Shown one piece after another: positions 54,222-63,084 of a stretch of DNA of 64,000 nt. The notes below the pieces were generated by a model, which was not told the origin of the DNA, searched no databases, and was given only the letters and a program-made list of their open reading frames with translations. Numbering within the stretch: the stretch's first letter is position 1; each line of letters opens with the position of its first letter. The position numbers and the translations under genes were made by a program. The DNA is from Bordetella ansorpii (GTDB lineage: Bacteria; Pseudomonadota; Gammaproteobacteria; Burkholderiales; Burkholderiaceae_B). The stretch spans positions 60,802 through 124,801 of the forward strand of contig NZ_FKBS01000014.1 in assembly GCF_900078315.1 (NCBI RefSeq). Direction: 5' to 3'.

Positions 54222-54770
54222 ATGTCCCGCCGCGTCCCTCCCCCTGCACGCCGGCCGAGCCTTTTGCTGTTCGGCTTGCTGCTGTTCGCGTTGACGCTGC
54301 GCGCGCTGGTGCCGGCGGGCTATATGCCCGACGTGCAGGCCCTGCGCGAAGGACGCCTGGCGCTTGAGTTCTGCGCGGCGGCGGGCGGCTTGCCGATGGC
54401 GCTGCATACGCCGCCGCATACGCCGGGAATGCACCACGGCATGGATCACGCGGTCATGGTCCGCGTGGAGATGCCCGGCATGGAGATGCCCGGCATGGAG
54501 ATGCCCGGCATGGAGATGGCGCGGGGCAGCCCGGCGCTGGACCACGGATCGCACGATCACGGATCGGATCACTCCAGCGCGGCGGGCCAGGAATGTCCCT
54601 TCGGCCTGGTCGCCCATCAGGCGCTGGATACGCCGGTGGCGCTGGGGGTGGCGCCGATGCGGGTCTCTGGCCGTGCCCAACTGCCTCCGCCCGCCGACAG
54701 CCCGGCCCCGCCCATGCCCGCGGCCGGTCCGCCGCTGGGGCAGCGCGCCCCACCTGTCCTGTTCGGATGA
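54222..54770 (+). CDS. Met/His-rich DUF2946-like exported protein
   Basis: A 182-residue protein with one N-terminal membrane helix or signal anchor (LLLFGLLLFALTLRALVPAGYMP), resembling DUF2946 proteins. The middle is rich in methionine and histidine: HTPGMHHGMDH, then three copies of the five-residue unit EMPGM, then DHGSHDHGSDHSS. A cysteine pair region (LEFCAAAGG and AGQECPFG) flanks it. Such Met/His patches bind copper or other soft metals. It is followed 79 bp later by a PepSY membrane protein that also has a His-rich loop, so the pair may handle copper or iron at the membrane. The function is not established. Confidence 0.75.
   Translation: MSRRVPPPARRPSLLLFGLLLFALTLRALVPAGYMPDVQALREGRLALEFCAAAGGLPMALHTPPHTPGMHHGMDHAVMVRVEMPGMEMPGMEMPGMEMARGSPALDHGSHDHGSDHSSAAGQECPFGLVAHQALDTPVALGVAPMRVSGRAQLPPPADSPAPPMPAAGPPLGQRAPPVLFG
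54468..54512 (+). repeat. 15-bp tandem repeat encoding EMPGM
   Basis: Three exact copies of GAGATGCCCGGCATG plus a partial fourth. They encode Glu-Met-Pro-Gly-Met units inside the DUF2946-like protein. Copy number could vary by slippage while keeping the frame. Confidence 0.9.
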
Positions 54771-54782
54771 CACCGTAATCGG

Positions 54783-54802
54783 GTGCGCGCCATCGCGCGC
54801 AC
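54783..54802. other. Hairpin between the DUF2946-like and PepSY genes
   Basis: GTGCGCGC-CATC-GCGCGCAC, a perfect 8-bp stem with a tetraloop, 13 bp after the DUF2946-like stop. It has no T-run and could protect or separate the two transcripts. Confidence 0.35.
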
Positions 54803-54849
54803 GAAGGCTGCCCCATGCCGGGCGGCGCTTGCCGTTTTCCGAGATATCC

Positions 54850-56271
54850 ATGTCCACGCAAACCCTGGAATCCGCGCCCGCGCGCGCGCGGCCCACGGCT
54901 GGCAGCCCCTTGCTGGCGCTGATCACCCGTCTGCATTTCTACATCGGACTATTCGTTGGTCCGTTCATCCTGGTGGCCGCGGCCACCGGCACGCTATTCG
55001 TCCTGACGCCCCAGATCGAATCCTGGCTGTATGCCGATCAACTGCGCACGGCCAGCACCGGGCAGGCTCAGCCGCTGGCCCGCCAGGTCGAGGCCGCGCA
55101 GGCCCGCATCGGCGCGGGGCCGAGGCTGTTCGCGGTGCGTCCCGCGCCCCGGCCCGGCACGACGACCCGCGTGATGTTCTCGCAGCCCGGCCTGGGCGAT
55201 TCCGAGAGCCGCGCGCTGTTCGTCGATCCGGTCACGCTGGCCGTCAAGGGCGACATGATCGTCTATGGCACCAGCGGCTCGCTGCCGTTTCGCACCACGC
55301 TGGATTATCTGCACCGCAACCTGATGCTGGGCGAGCTGGGCCGCAACTACAGCGAGCTGGCCGCGTCCTGGATGTGGATCGCCTCGTTGGGCGGGCTGGT
55401 GCTGTGGTTCGTTTCGCGGCGGCGCAACAGTGCCGTCATGGCTTCGCGCAGCCCGCGCCTGCGCACGCGCCGCTGGCACAGCCTGCTGGGCCTGTGGCTG
55501 GCGGTGGGATTGCTGTTCCTGTCGGCCACCGGGCTGACCTGGTCGAACTGGGCGGGCGGCCGGGTGGATCTGCTGCGTGCGCAACTGGGCTGGATCACGC
55601 CGTCGGTGGCGCTCAAGCTGCCGGGCGCGGCGGCAGGCGCCATGCCGATGGCGGGCGAGCATGCGCACCATCACGGCATGCAGGATCAGGGCGCGATGCC
55701 CGCGCCGGCCGCACCGGTGGCCGAGGGCTTCGACCACGTGCTGGCGTCGGCCCGTGCCGGCGGCATCGACTCGGATGAACTGGAGATCCGTCCGCCGCGC
55801 GCGGCCGGCCAGGGCTGGATGGTGCGCGAGGTGGACCGCTCCTGGCCCACGCAGGTCGACACCGTGGTGATCGATCCCGATCGCTACGTCATCACCAGCC
55901 GGGCCGACTTCGAGACTTTTCCGCTGATCGCCAAGCTGATCCGCTGGGGGGTGGACATGCACATGGGCATCCTGTTCGGCTGGCCCAACCAGTTGCTGAT
56001 GGCGGCCATCGGCGCGGCGCTGTCGGTGATGGTGGTGCTGGGCTATCGCATGTGGTGGCTGCGGCGGCCCGTGGCGGGCGTGGGGGCGCTGACCTTGGCG
56101 CAGGCCTGGCTGGGCCTGTCCGGCGGGTTGCGCGTGCTGGCCGTGATCGTGGCGGCGGCGCTGGGATGGTGTCTGCCGGTGATGGGCGTGAGTCTGATTG
56201 CGTTCCTGGTAGTGGACGTGGCGCGCAGCCTGTGGCGGCCGCAGATGCGGACAAACCGGAATCCGGCCTGA
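54850..56271 (+). CDS. PepSY-associated membrane protein
   Basis: A 473-residue inner-membrane protein of the PepSY-TM family: an N-terminal helix (LHFYIGLFVGPFILVAAATGTLFVL), a first periplasmic PepSY-like region, two central helices (SWMWIASLGGLVLWFVS and LLGLWLAVGLLFLSATGLTWS), a second periplasmic region, and C-terminal helices. A loop after residue 270 has GEHAHHHGMQ, a possible metal site. Family members are linked to iron-siderophore reduction or copper handling. It follows the Met/His-rich protein on the same strand, with the ATG at 54850 chosen by the family start LESAPARARP and helix position. No TonB receptor lies nearby. Confidence 0.87.
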   Translation: MSTQTLESAPARARPTAGSPLLALITRLHFYIGLFVGPFILVAAATGTLFVLTPQIESWLYADQLRTASTGQAQPLARQVEAAQARIGAGPRLFAVRPAPRPGTTTRVMFSQPGLGDSESRALFVDPVTLAVKGDMIVYGTSGSLPFRTTLDYLHRNLMLGELGRNYSELAASWMWIASLGGLVLWFVSRRRNSAVMASRSPRLRTRRWHSLLGLWLAVGLLFLSATGLTWSNWAGGRVDLLRAQLGWITPSVALKLPGAAAGAMPMAGEHAHHHGMQDQGAMPAPAAPVAEGFDHVLASARAGGIDSDELEIRPPRAAGQGWMVREVDRSWPTQVDTVVIDPDRYVITSRADFETFPLIAKLIRWGVDMHMGILFGWPNQLLMAAIGAALSVMVVLGYRMWWLRRPVAGVGALTLAQAWLGLSGGLRVLAVIVAAALGWCLPVMGVSLIAFLVVDVARSLWRPQMRTNRNPA

Positions 56272-56340
56272 TTTCCGGCGCCGCCGCCGTGGGTCCGGCG
56301 ACGGCGTGCAGATTCCCGCCGGAGGAAAAGCGGTCCGGAA

Positions 56341-56382
56341 TTGATCGAATGATCCATTGGTAGTAAAAATAGATCATATGAT
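56341..56382 (+). promoter_or_regulatory. Promoter and palindrome upstream of the aminotransferase
   Basis: A -35-like TTGATC (56341-56346), a 17-bp spacer and a -10-like TAAAAA (56364-56369) are followed by the palindrome ATCATATGAT (56373-56382) near the expected start site. This fits a regulated promoter; the RpiR gene at 57829 is a candidate binder. Confidence 0.4.
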
Positions 56383-56418
56383 TCTAACTGGATCCGCCCC
56401 CTCCCTTCCGGAGTCGCC

Positions 56419-57759
56419 ATGACCCACATCATCCACCGCAATCCCCGCAAATCGCTGGCCACCGCCGTGGGCGGCCAAGGCTGCTTCCTGTTCGACCAGC
56501 AGGGCAAGCGCTATTACGACGGTTCGGGCGGGGCGGCGGTCTCGTGCCTGGGGCATGGCCATCCCGAAGTGGTCGAGGCCGTGGTGGCGCAGGTGCGCAA
56601 GCTGGAGTACGCGCACTCCAGTTTCTTCACCACCGAACCGGCGGAGCAACTGGCCGACTTCCTGGCGCAGCATTCGCCGGCGGGCCTGTCCAACGTGTAT
56701 TTCCTTTCGGGGGGCTCCGAGGCCGTGGAGACGGCGCTGAAGATGGCGCGCCAATATCACGTCGAGTGCGGCCAGCCCCAGCGGCGCTACAACATCGCGC
56801 GCCAGCAGAGCTATCACGGCAACACGCTGGGGGCGCTGGGCATCGGCGGCCATCGCGGCCGCCGCGCGCTGTTCCAGCCGCTGCTGGTGCCCACGCGCCA
56901 CGTGTCGCCCTGCTTCGCGCATCATTACAAGCGGGACGGCGAATCGGACGACGCCTACGGCGCGCGCCTGGCGCGCGAGCTGGAGGACACCATCCTGGAA
57001 CTGGGCGCCGATTCGGTGTCGGCCTTCATCGCCGAGACGGTGGTGGGCGCCACGGCCGGCGCGGTGTGTGCGGTGCCGGGCTATTTCCGCAAGATTCGCG
57101 AGGTGTGCGACCGCTACGGCGTGCTGCTGATCATCGACGAGGTGATGAGCGGGATGGGCCGCACCGGATACTTCCATGCGTTCGAGGCCGAACAGATCGT
57201 GCCTGACCTGCTTTGCCTGGCCAAAGGCCTGGGCGGCGGCTACCAGCCGATCGCCGCCGTGATCGCGCAGGACCGCATCGCGCAGGCCTTCGCGGCCGGA
57301 TCGGGGGCATTCCAGCACGGACACACGTATGTCGGCCATCCGGTGGCGTGCGCGGCATCGCTGGCGGTGCAGAACGTGATCGAGCGCGATGGCCTGGTGC
57401 GCCGTTCGGCCGAGTTGGGCGCGTATCTGCAGCAGCAACTGCGCGCGCGCCTCGGCGATCATCCCAACGTGGGTGACGTGCGGGGCCGGGGGCTGTTCCA
57501 GGCGGTGGAATTCGTGGCGAGCCGCGAAGACGGCACGGCGTTCGAGCCGCGTGCGCAGTTGCATGCCCGCATCAAGGATGCCGCGCTGTCGCGCGGATTG
57601 CTGTGTTATTCGGGCGGCGGCACCATCGATGGCGAGCGCGGGGACCACATCCTGCTGGCGCCGCCGTACATCACCACGGCCAGCGAGCTGGATGCCGCCC
57701 TCGACATCCTGGCGCAGGCCGTGGATGCGGCCATCGCCGAGGTGCGTTCGCTGAAGTAA
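56419..57759 (+). CDS. Class III PLP-dependent aminotransferase
   Basis: A 446-residue class III aminotransferase. The cofactor aspartate is D240 (LLIIDEVMSGMGRTG) and the Schiff-base lysine is K269 (LCLAKGLGGGYQP). The N-terminal LFDQQGKRYYDGSGGAAVSCLGHGHPEV and FLSGGSEAVETALKMARQYH are diagnostic. The GGGYQPIAAVI pattern after the lysine resembles the omega-amino-acid:pyruvate and polyamine transaminases. CGGAG precedes the ATG. It is followed, after a terminator-like repeat, by an RpiR regulator and faces an operon with a polyamine-type ABC importer, so an amino-acid or polyamine substrate is plausible. Confidence 0.88.
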   Translation: MTHIIHRNPRKSLATAVGGQGCFLFDQQGKRYYDGSGGAAVSCLGHGHPEVVEAVVAQVRKLEYAHSSFFTTEPAEQLADFLAQHSPAGLSNVYFLSGGSEAVETALKMARQYHVECGQPQRRYNIARQQSYHGNTLGALGIGGHRGRRALFQPLLVPTRHVSPCFAHHYKRDGESDDAYGARLARELEDTILELGADSVSAFIAETVVGATAGAVCAVPGYFRKIREVCDRYGVLLIIDEVMSGMGRTGYFHAFEAEQIVPDLLCLAKGLGGGYQPIAAVIAQDRIAQAFAAGSGAFQHGHTYVGHPVACAASLAVQNVIERDGLVRRSAELGAYLQQQLRARLGDHPNVGDVRGRGLFQAVEFVASREDGTAFEPRAQLHARIKDAALSRGLLCYSGGGTIDGERGDHILLAPPYITTASELDAALDILAQAVDAAIAEVRSLK

Positions 57760-57762
57760 GCT

Positions 57763-57815
57763 GCGCCCCTTCGGGGGGCAGCAAGCCGAAGGCGCGGCGT
57801 GGGGGCGCCTTTTTT
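57763..57815 (+). repeat. Interspersed repeat copy C acting as terminator
   Basis: A shorter copy of the repeat: the AGCAAGCCGAAGGCGCGGCG part is identical to the copies at 24467 and 41003. Here AAGGCGC (57789-57795) pairs with GCGCCTT (57805-57811) and is followed by six Ts (57810-57815), an intrinsic terminator for the aminotransferase gene. A second small hairpin, GCCCC/GGGG, precedes it. Confidence 0.75.
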
Positions 57816-57828
57816 ACCAGGATTCCCG

Positions 57829-58710
57829 ATGGACAAGCGTAGCCTCGACCAGCTCATCGAAGCGCAGTACCCCAGCCTGCCGCCCGCGCTGCAACGCGCC
57901 GCGCGGCACATCATCGATCATCCCAAGGACGTCGCGCTGCACTCCATGCGCGCGTTGGCTGCCCATGCGGACCTGCCCGCCAGCGCCATGAACCGTCTGG
58001 CGCGCCAGTTGGGATTCGACGGTTACGACGCCCTGCGCGCGGTGTACCGCGACTGGGTGGCGCAGGGGGAGGGCTCTTTTGCCGACCGCGCGACCGGCCT
58101 GCAACGCCGCGGCGCCGCAGGCAAGGGCGAGGCCTTGCTGCGGGACGTGCTGGAGGCGGACATGCAGAATCTGCGGCAGATGCAGGACCCAGCGGTCCTG
58201 CAGGCGCTGGAGGCGGCGCGTGACGTGCTGGCCGACGCGCGCCGCATCCATGTGGTGGGATTGCGCAGCCTGTTTCCCGCCGCGTTCTACTTCAACTACG
58301 CGTGCGGCATGTTCCGCCACGGCACCACGCTGCTGTCCGGCATCGGCGGCATCTTCGCCGACGAACTGCGCGGCGCGGGCCGCCAGGACGCGCTGGTGGC
58401 GTTCAGCTACGACCCTTACGCGCGCGACACGGTGTCCGCCGTCACCCATGCGCGCGAACTCGGGGTGCGCATCGTCGGCGTGACCGACAGCGCGGTGTCT
58501 CCGGTGGCGGCCCAGGCCAAGGTATCCATCGTGGTGCCCAACACGACGCCGTCGCTGTTCGCTTCCGTGGTGCCCGCGATGGCGGTGGCGCAGGCGCTGG
58601 CCGCGCTGCTGCTGGCGGGGGCGGGCAAGGCGGGCCTGCGCGAAGTGGCGCGCAGCGAGGCGCAACTGCGGCAGTTCGCGGTGTACCAGGACGACGGCCG
58701 GGCGGGGTGA
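57829..58710 (+). CDS. RpiR-family regulator (HTH plus SIS)
   Basis: A 293-residue RpiR-type regulator. The N-terminal HTH-6 domain (about 1-78: PSLPPALQRAARHIIDHP, MRALAAHADLPASAMNRLARQLGFDGYDAL) is followed by a SIS sugar-phosphate-binding domain (about 125-260: RIHVVGLRSLFPAAFYF, DALVAFSYDPYARDTV, GVTDSAVSPVA). The effector is probably a phosphorylated or acidic metabolite. The ATG at 57829 lies 14 bases after the terminator of the preceding aminotransferase. It is convergent with the FAD oxidoreductase operon and may regulate either neighbour. Confidence 0.9.
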   Translation: MDKRSLDQLIEAQYPSLPPALQRAARHIIDHPKDVALHSMRALAAHADLPASAMNRLARQLGFDGYDALRAVYRDWVAQGEGSFADRATGLQRRGAAGKGEALLRDVLEADMQNLRQMQDPAVLQALEAARDVLADARRIHVVGLRSLFPAAFYFNYACGMFRHGTTLLSGIGGIFADELRGAGRQDALVAFSYDPYARDTVSAVTHARELGVRIVGVTDSAVSPVAAQAKVSIVVPNTTPSLFASVVPAMAVAQALAALLLAGAGKAGLREVARSEAQLRQFAVYQDDGRAG

Positions 58711-58797
58711 GGCGCCAATGCGCGGGGCGATGCAGCGCGACATCGGGCCCGGTGCCCGCTGTCCCGCCGGCAAGGGAACCCGCGCGACGCCGTCCGA

Positions 58798-60096
58798 CTA
58801 CGCAAACCGCTCCAACCTGAACGGCTTCGGATCCACCACCGGCACGTCGTTCATCACCATCTGCGCCGTCAGCAATCCCGCGCCGGGCCCCAATCCGAAT
58901 CCGTGCCCGGAAAAGCCGGTCGAGATGAACAGGCCGGGTATCTTCGCCGCCGGTCCGATGATGGGCACGGCATCCGGCGTCACGTCGATCATGCCGCCCC
59001 AGGTCTGGATCAGCTTGGCGTTCCTGAACGCCGGAAAGGCCTGCACCAGGTTCGCCAGCCCTTCGCGCACGGTGGCTTCCGACGGCTTGGGGTCCAGGAT
59101 GCGCTCGCGCTCGAAGGGCGAGATCTCGTCCAGTTGCCAGGTCTTGGGCGTCTGCCATTCCCTGATGAAATGGTTGCCCACGTTCAGCCGCAGTTCCTTG
59201 CGGTTGCGCGCGAAGCTCGACCAGTACTCGCGGAACAGACGGAAGTTGTCGGGCGCCAGCGGCACCATCGTGCGGTTGCGCAGCGAGATCGTATAGGTGC
59301 CGTCCAGCCGGCGGCGATACGAGAAATTGTCGCCGCCGATCGGCATGTCGGTGGGGCCGTCGACGGCCGACACGCGGCCCACGCTGCCCAGCACCTTCAG
59401 CTGCGGCAGCGAGATGCCCAGCGTGCGCGCGAACAAGCGCGACCAGGCGCCGCCGGCCAGCACGACCGTCGTGCAGCGGATCTCGCCGCGCTCGGTCACC
59501 ACGCCCGTGGCGCGGCCGCCTTCCTGGATCAGCCCGCGCACCGCGCAGCCCGCCAGGATGCGCGCGCCGGCCGCCTGCGCGGCGCGGGCGATGGCGGGCG
59601 TGGCCAGCGAGGGCTCGGCGCGGCCATCGCTGGCCGTATACATGCCGCCCATGAATTCAGCGCAGGCGCCCGGCACCTGGCGCGCGAGGTCGCTCTTGTC
59701 CAGCAGCCGCGTGTCCACGCCGAACTGGTTGGCTTCGGCGTGCGCGGTCTGGTACAGCGCCTCTTCCCGCGCCGAGCGGTACACGTAGGCGATGCCGGTC
59801 TGGCGAAAGCCCGTCTCGATGCCCTGCGCCTGGAAGTCGCGCCACAGCTGCTGGCTGGCGATGCTCAGGGGAATCTCGGCGACGTCGCGGCCCATCTGGC
59901 GCACCCATCCCCAGTTGCGCGAGGATTGCTCCGCGCCGATCAGGCCTTTCTCGCACACCACGACACGAACGTTCTTTCGGCTCAGGTACAGCGCCGTGCA
60001 GATCCCCACGATGCCGCCGCCGATGACGACGACGTCCGTCTGCGGCGGAAGCGTGTCCGCCTGCAGCGAGATGGGGTCAGGAATGATGCGGCTCAT
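58798..60096 (-). CDS. FAD-dependent amino-acid dehydrogenase/oxidase (DadA-like)
   Basis: A 432-residue DAO-fold flavoprotein. The dinucleotide-binding motif is VVVIGGGIVGICTALYLSR (about 22-41), followed by CEKG; the DAO C-terminal signature is GLFISTGFSGHGFGLGPGAG. It probably oxidises a D-amino acid, sarcosine-like or secondary amine. It is the last gene of an operon with a 2-hydroxyacid dehydrogenase, an SDR and an ABC importer of the spermidine/putrescine type, which suggests a nitrogenous substrate taken up by that importer. It follows the 2-hydroxyacid dehydrogenase by 49 bp. Confidence 0.9.
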   Translation of the reverse strand: MSRIIPDPISLQADTLPPQTDVVVIGGGIVGICTALYLSRKNVRVVVCEKGLIGAEQSSRNWGWVRQMGRDVAEIPLSIASQQLWRDFQAQGIETGFRQTGIAYVYRSAREEALYQTAHAEANQFGVDTRLLDKSDLARQVPGACAEFMGGMYTASDGRAEPSLATPAIARAAQAAGARILAGCAVRGLIQEGGRATGVVTERGEIRCTTVVLAGGAWSRLFARTLGISLPQLKVLGSVGRVSAVDGPTDMPIGGDNFSYRRRLDGTYTISLRNRTMVPLAPDNFRLFREYWSSFARNRKELRLNVGNHFIREWQTPKTWQLDEISPFERERILDPKPSEATVREGLANLVQAFPAFRNAKLIQTWGGMIDVTPDAVPIIGPAAKIPGLFISTGFSGHGFGLGPGAGLLTAQMVMNDVPVVDPKPFRLERFA

Positions 60097-60145
60097 ATCG
60101 ATCCTAGGGGGGCAAGGATGTGTTCAGGGAGGACGGTGGAAGGAT

Positions 60146-61084
60146 TCAGTAGCCGCGCTGCCGGTCGTACAGCTGCGGCAGCGGCAGGCCGTGTTCCCAG
60201 CGTCGCATCATGTCGGCGGCCTTGCGCGCGCGCTCGCGCCGGTCGGGCGTCGAGCCATAGTGCGGCGTGACGGTGATGCCAGGGTGCTGCCACAGGGGTG
60301 ATTCGGCGGGCAGCGGTTCGACGTCGAAGACGTCCAGCACCGCGCCGTTCAACTGGCCGTTGTCCAGCGCGGCCAGCAGGTCCGGCACCAGCAGGTGATC
60401 GCCGCGGCCCGCGTTGATCACGCAGGCGCCGCGCGGCAGGCCGGCGAACGTGCCGGCATTCAGGATGCCACGCGTGGCATCGGTGGACGGCAGCAGGCAG
60501 ACCAGCACGTCGGTGCGCGCCAGGAAGGCCGCCAGTTCATCCGGGCCGGCATACGCCTGCACGCCCGGCAGCGCGGCGCGGCCGCGCGACCAACCCGCCA
60601 CCTGGAAGCCGATCCCGGCCAGCCGTTGCGCGGTCGGGGCGCCCAACTGGCCCAGGCCCATCACGCCGACGCGCACTTCGGCGATGCGTGGCGGTGCATC
60701 CAGTGTCTGCCAGCGCCGGTCGGCCTGGTTCAGCGCCATGCGCCGCGCCTGGCGGATCAGCATCAGCGTGGCGGTCAGCACGTATTCGCTCATCACGCCC
60801 GCGGTGCTGTCGGTGATCATGCGGGCGATGGGCAGCCCGGGCGGCAGCAGCGGATCGGCCAGGATGTTGTCCACGCCGGCGCCCGCGCTGATGACCAGCT
60901 TGAGGTCGGGCAGCGCGGCCAGCCGGCCGGCTTCGGGCGCCCAGACCAGCGCGTAGACGATGCCGGCGGGGTCGCCCTGGGCTTCGTCCCAGCCGACGAC
61001 CTCGATGGCCGGATCGCAGGCGCGGAAATGCCCGCGCCATTCTTCCAGCGCCTGCGGGCCGCCCGAGTTGACCGTGATGCGCAT
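60146..61084 (-). CDS. D-isomer-specific 2-hydroxyacid dehydrogenase (GhrA-like)
   Basis: A 312-residue NAD(P)-dependent dehydrogenase of the GhrA branch. It has the Rossmann motif GVMGLGQLGAPTAQRL (140-155) and the catalytic residues R227 (INAGRGDHL), E256 (DVFDVEPLP) and H275 (VTPHYGS). It would reduce glyoxylate, hydroxypyruvate or a similar 2-oxoacid. Only two bases separate it from the SDR gene upstream, so the two are coupled, and the FAD oxidoreductase follows. In this operon it may reduce the 2-oxoacid made by the oxidoreductase. Confidence 0.9.
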   Translation of the reverse strand: MRITVNSGGPQALEEWRGHFRACDPAIEVVGWDEAQGDPAGIVYALVWAPEAGRLAALPDLKLVISAGAGVDNILADPLLPPGLPIARMITDSTAGVMSEYVLTATLMLIRQARRMALNQADRRWQTLDAPPRIAEVRVGVMGLGQLGAPTAQRLAGIGFQVAGWSRGRAALPGVQAYAGPDELAAFLARTDVLVCLLPSTDATRGILNAGTFAGLPRGACVINAGRGDHLLVPDLLAALDNGQLNGAVLDVFDVEPLPAESPLWQHPGITVTPHYGSTPDRRERARKAADMMRRWEHGLPLPQLYDRQRGY

Positions 61085-61086
61085 GA

Positions 61087-61860
61087 TCAGACGGTGTAGT
61101 TCAGCGCCAGCCGGCCGCCGTCGACGTACAGCGTCTCGCCGGTGATGTAGCTGGACGCGTCGCTCAGCAGGTAGGCGACGGCATCGGCCACTTCTTCCGG
61201 CTCGCCGAGCCGGCGCATGGGCGTGCGGCTCATGATGCGGTTGCGGCTGGCTTCATCGGCCATCACGGCGTTCCGGGCCAGCTCGGTGGCGATGGTGCCC
61301 GGCGCCACCGCGTTGACGCGGATGCCCTGGTCGATCAGCGCCAGCGACATCACGCGCGTCAGCTGGGCGACGCCGCCCTTGCTGGCGTTGTACGACGCGA
61401 TGCTGGGGATGGCGGTGACGGCGTTCACCGAGCTCATGTGCACGATGGCGCCGCCGCCTTGCGCCGTCATGGCGCGGGCGACGGCCTGGCCGACCAGGAA
61501 GGCGCCCTTCAGGTTGATGCCGATGACCAGATCCCAATCGGCCTCGGTGATCTCCAGGAACGGCGCGGGCCGCACGATGCCTGCGTTGTTCACCAGATGG
61601 TCCACGCGGCCGAAGCGCGCCAGCGTGGCGGCCAGCGCGGCATCCACGTCAACCTTCCTGCTGACGTCGCACGGCACGAACAGGGCCTGCCTGCCCAGTT
61701 CCTCGGCCAGCGCCTGGCCGTTCTTCCGGTCCACGTCCCAGAGGGCGACCGAGGCGCCCGCTTCCGCCAGGCGGCGCGCGCAGGCCGCGCCGATGCCTTG
61801 CGCGCCGCCGGTGACGATGGCGGTCTTGCCGTTGAAGTCGAAGCGCGTCGTGCTGCTCAT
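61087..61860 (-). CDS. Short-chain dehydrogenase/reductase
   Basis: A 257-residue classical SDR. The cofactor motif TGGAQGIG is at 17-24 with a D42 that favours NAD; NNAG is at 91-94. The catalytic serine is S143 or S144 and Y157-x3-K161 completes the active site. The protein oxidises an alcohol or reduces a ketone of unknown identity. The ATG at 61860 matches the SDR start and has GAGG upstream; the extra open frame before it is spurious. It lies 64 bp after the binding-protein gene and two bases before the 2-hydroxyacid dehydrogenase. Confidence 0.92.
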   Translation of the reverse strand: MSSTTRFDFNGKTAIVTGGAQGIGAACARRLAEAGASVALWDVDRKNGQALAEELGRQALFVPCDVSRKVDVDAALAATLARFGRVDHLVNNAGIVRPAPFLEITEADWDLVIGINLKGAFLVGQAVARAMTAQGGGAIVHMSSVNAVTAIPSIASYNASKGGVAQLTRVMSLALIDQGIRVNAVAPGTIATELARNAVMADEASRNRIMSRTPMRRLGEPEEVADAVAYLLSDASSYITGETLYVDGGRLALNYTV

Positions 61861-61924
61861 GCTGCATTCCTCGTCGGTAAAGAAGCCGGGCGCGCGGCCC
61901 GGCGGGACCGGCACATCCGCCGGA

Positions 61925-62980
61925 TCAACGTTCCACCGTGCGGTTCCAGCGCGCGTTGAAGGCGGGCCGCGTGGCGTTGATCTCTTCCCAGTCCAGGATC
62001 TTGGCGGTCTCCATGTAGCCCTGCACCTGCTTGAGCAGCGCCGCGTTCTGTTCGCTGGCCTGCACCTTGCGGTTGGACGGGAAGTGGCCGCCGTTCTCCA
62101 GCGCGGCCGATTGCGCCTCGGCCGAGAGCAGGTAATGCGCCAGCTTTTGCGACAGTTCGGGTTCGGTGTTCCTGGCGATCACGCATTCGCCCACCATCAG
62201 GATCACCGAACCCTCCTTGGGCTGGGCGTATTCCACGGGAATGTCGCGCTTCTTCAGGCGCGCGATGGCGGTGGGCGTGAGCGGGAAGATGGCGGCCTCG
62301 CCACCCTGGATCATCTCGGCCAGTTTGGCCGAGTTGGGGATGTACTCCAGCACGTTGGGGCCGATGGTGCCGGACCACTTCTTGAAGCCGGGCTCGGTAT
62401 TCTTGTCGTCGCCGCCTTCGATGCGGTTGTACATCAGGAAGGCGTGCAGGCCGAAGGTGCTGCCCGAGGCCGACTGGAACACGACCTTGCCCTTGTACTT
62501 CGGGTCGGCCAGATCCATCCACGAGGTGGGCGGGGCCCAGCCCTTGTCCTTGAAGATCTTCGTGTTGTAGCCCAGGCCCGTCATGCCCACGTCGATGCCT
62601 GCGGCCATGCGGTCTTTCATGACGGCGGTGGGGTACAGCTCCTTGAACACCGGATCGTCCGTCATCTGCTGGCACAGGCCCATCGAGATGGCGCGGGCCA
62701 TCACGCCGTCGTCCAGGAACATCACGTGCATCTGCGGGTTGTCCTTGTAGGCCTGCGCCTTGGCCAGGACGTCGGTGGAGGTGCCGGGCACCACTACGAT
62801 CTTCACGTTGTTGGCTTTCTCGAACGCCGGGAACACGTGCTGCGTGAACGCGCGCTCCATGTCGCCGCCGTTCATGCCCACGTACAGCGTCTTCTGCTGC
62901 GCGTGCGCACCGGCCACCGCGCCCGCGAGCATCAGCGCGCCGGCGATCCACTTCCCCAAAGGCATTTTGTGATTCTTCAT
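61925..62980 (-). CDS. ABC transporter periplasmic binding protein (spermidine/putrescine type)
   Basis: A 351-residue solute-binding protein with a signal peptide ([21 protein letters not shown]) and the PotD/PotF-like features [47 protein letters not shown] and [17 protein letters not shown]. It probably binds a small amine or organic acid. GGAG lies 6 bases before the ATG at 62980. It follows the permease genes by 104 bp and begins the part of the operon with the catabolic enzymes. The ATP-binding subunit is outside the window. Confidence 0.9.
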   Translation of the reverse strand: MKNHKMPLGKWIAGALMLAGAVAGAHAQQKTLYVGMNGGDMERAFTQHVFPAFEKANNVKIVVVPGTSTDVLAKAQAYKDNPQMHVMFLDDGVMARAISMGLCQQMTDDPVFKELYPTAVMKDRMAAGIDVGMTGLGYNTKIFKDKGWAPPTSWMDLADPKYKGKVVFQSASGSTFGLHAFLMYNRIEGGDDKNTEPGFKKWSGTIGPNVLEYIPNSAKLAEMIQGGEAAIFPLTPTAIARLKKRDIPVEYAQPKEGSVILMVGECVIARNTEPELSQKLAHYLLSAEAQSAALENGGHFPSNRKVQASEQNAALLKQVQGYMETAKILDWEEINATRPAFNARWNRTVER

Positions 62981-63084
62981 GCTTACTCCAGCGTTGCTCA
63001 CGAGACGGTCGGGCTCGGCACGCAACGCCGTGAGCGGCGCCGCCTGTCGCTCGATGCGGGATGCATCGATGGTGTTCTGCATGG

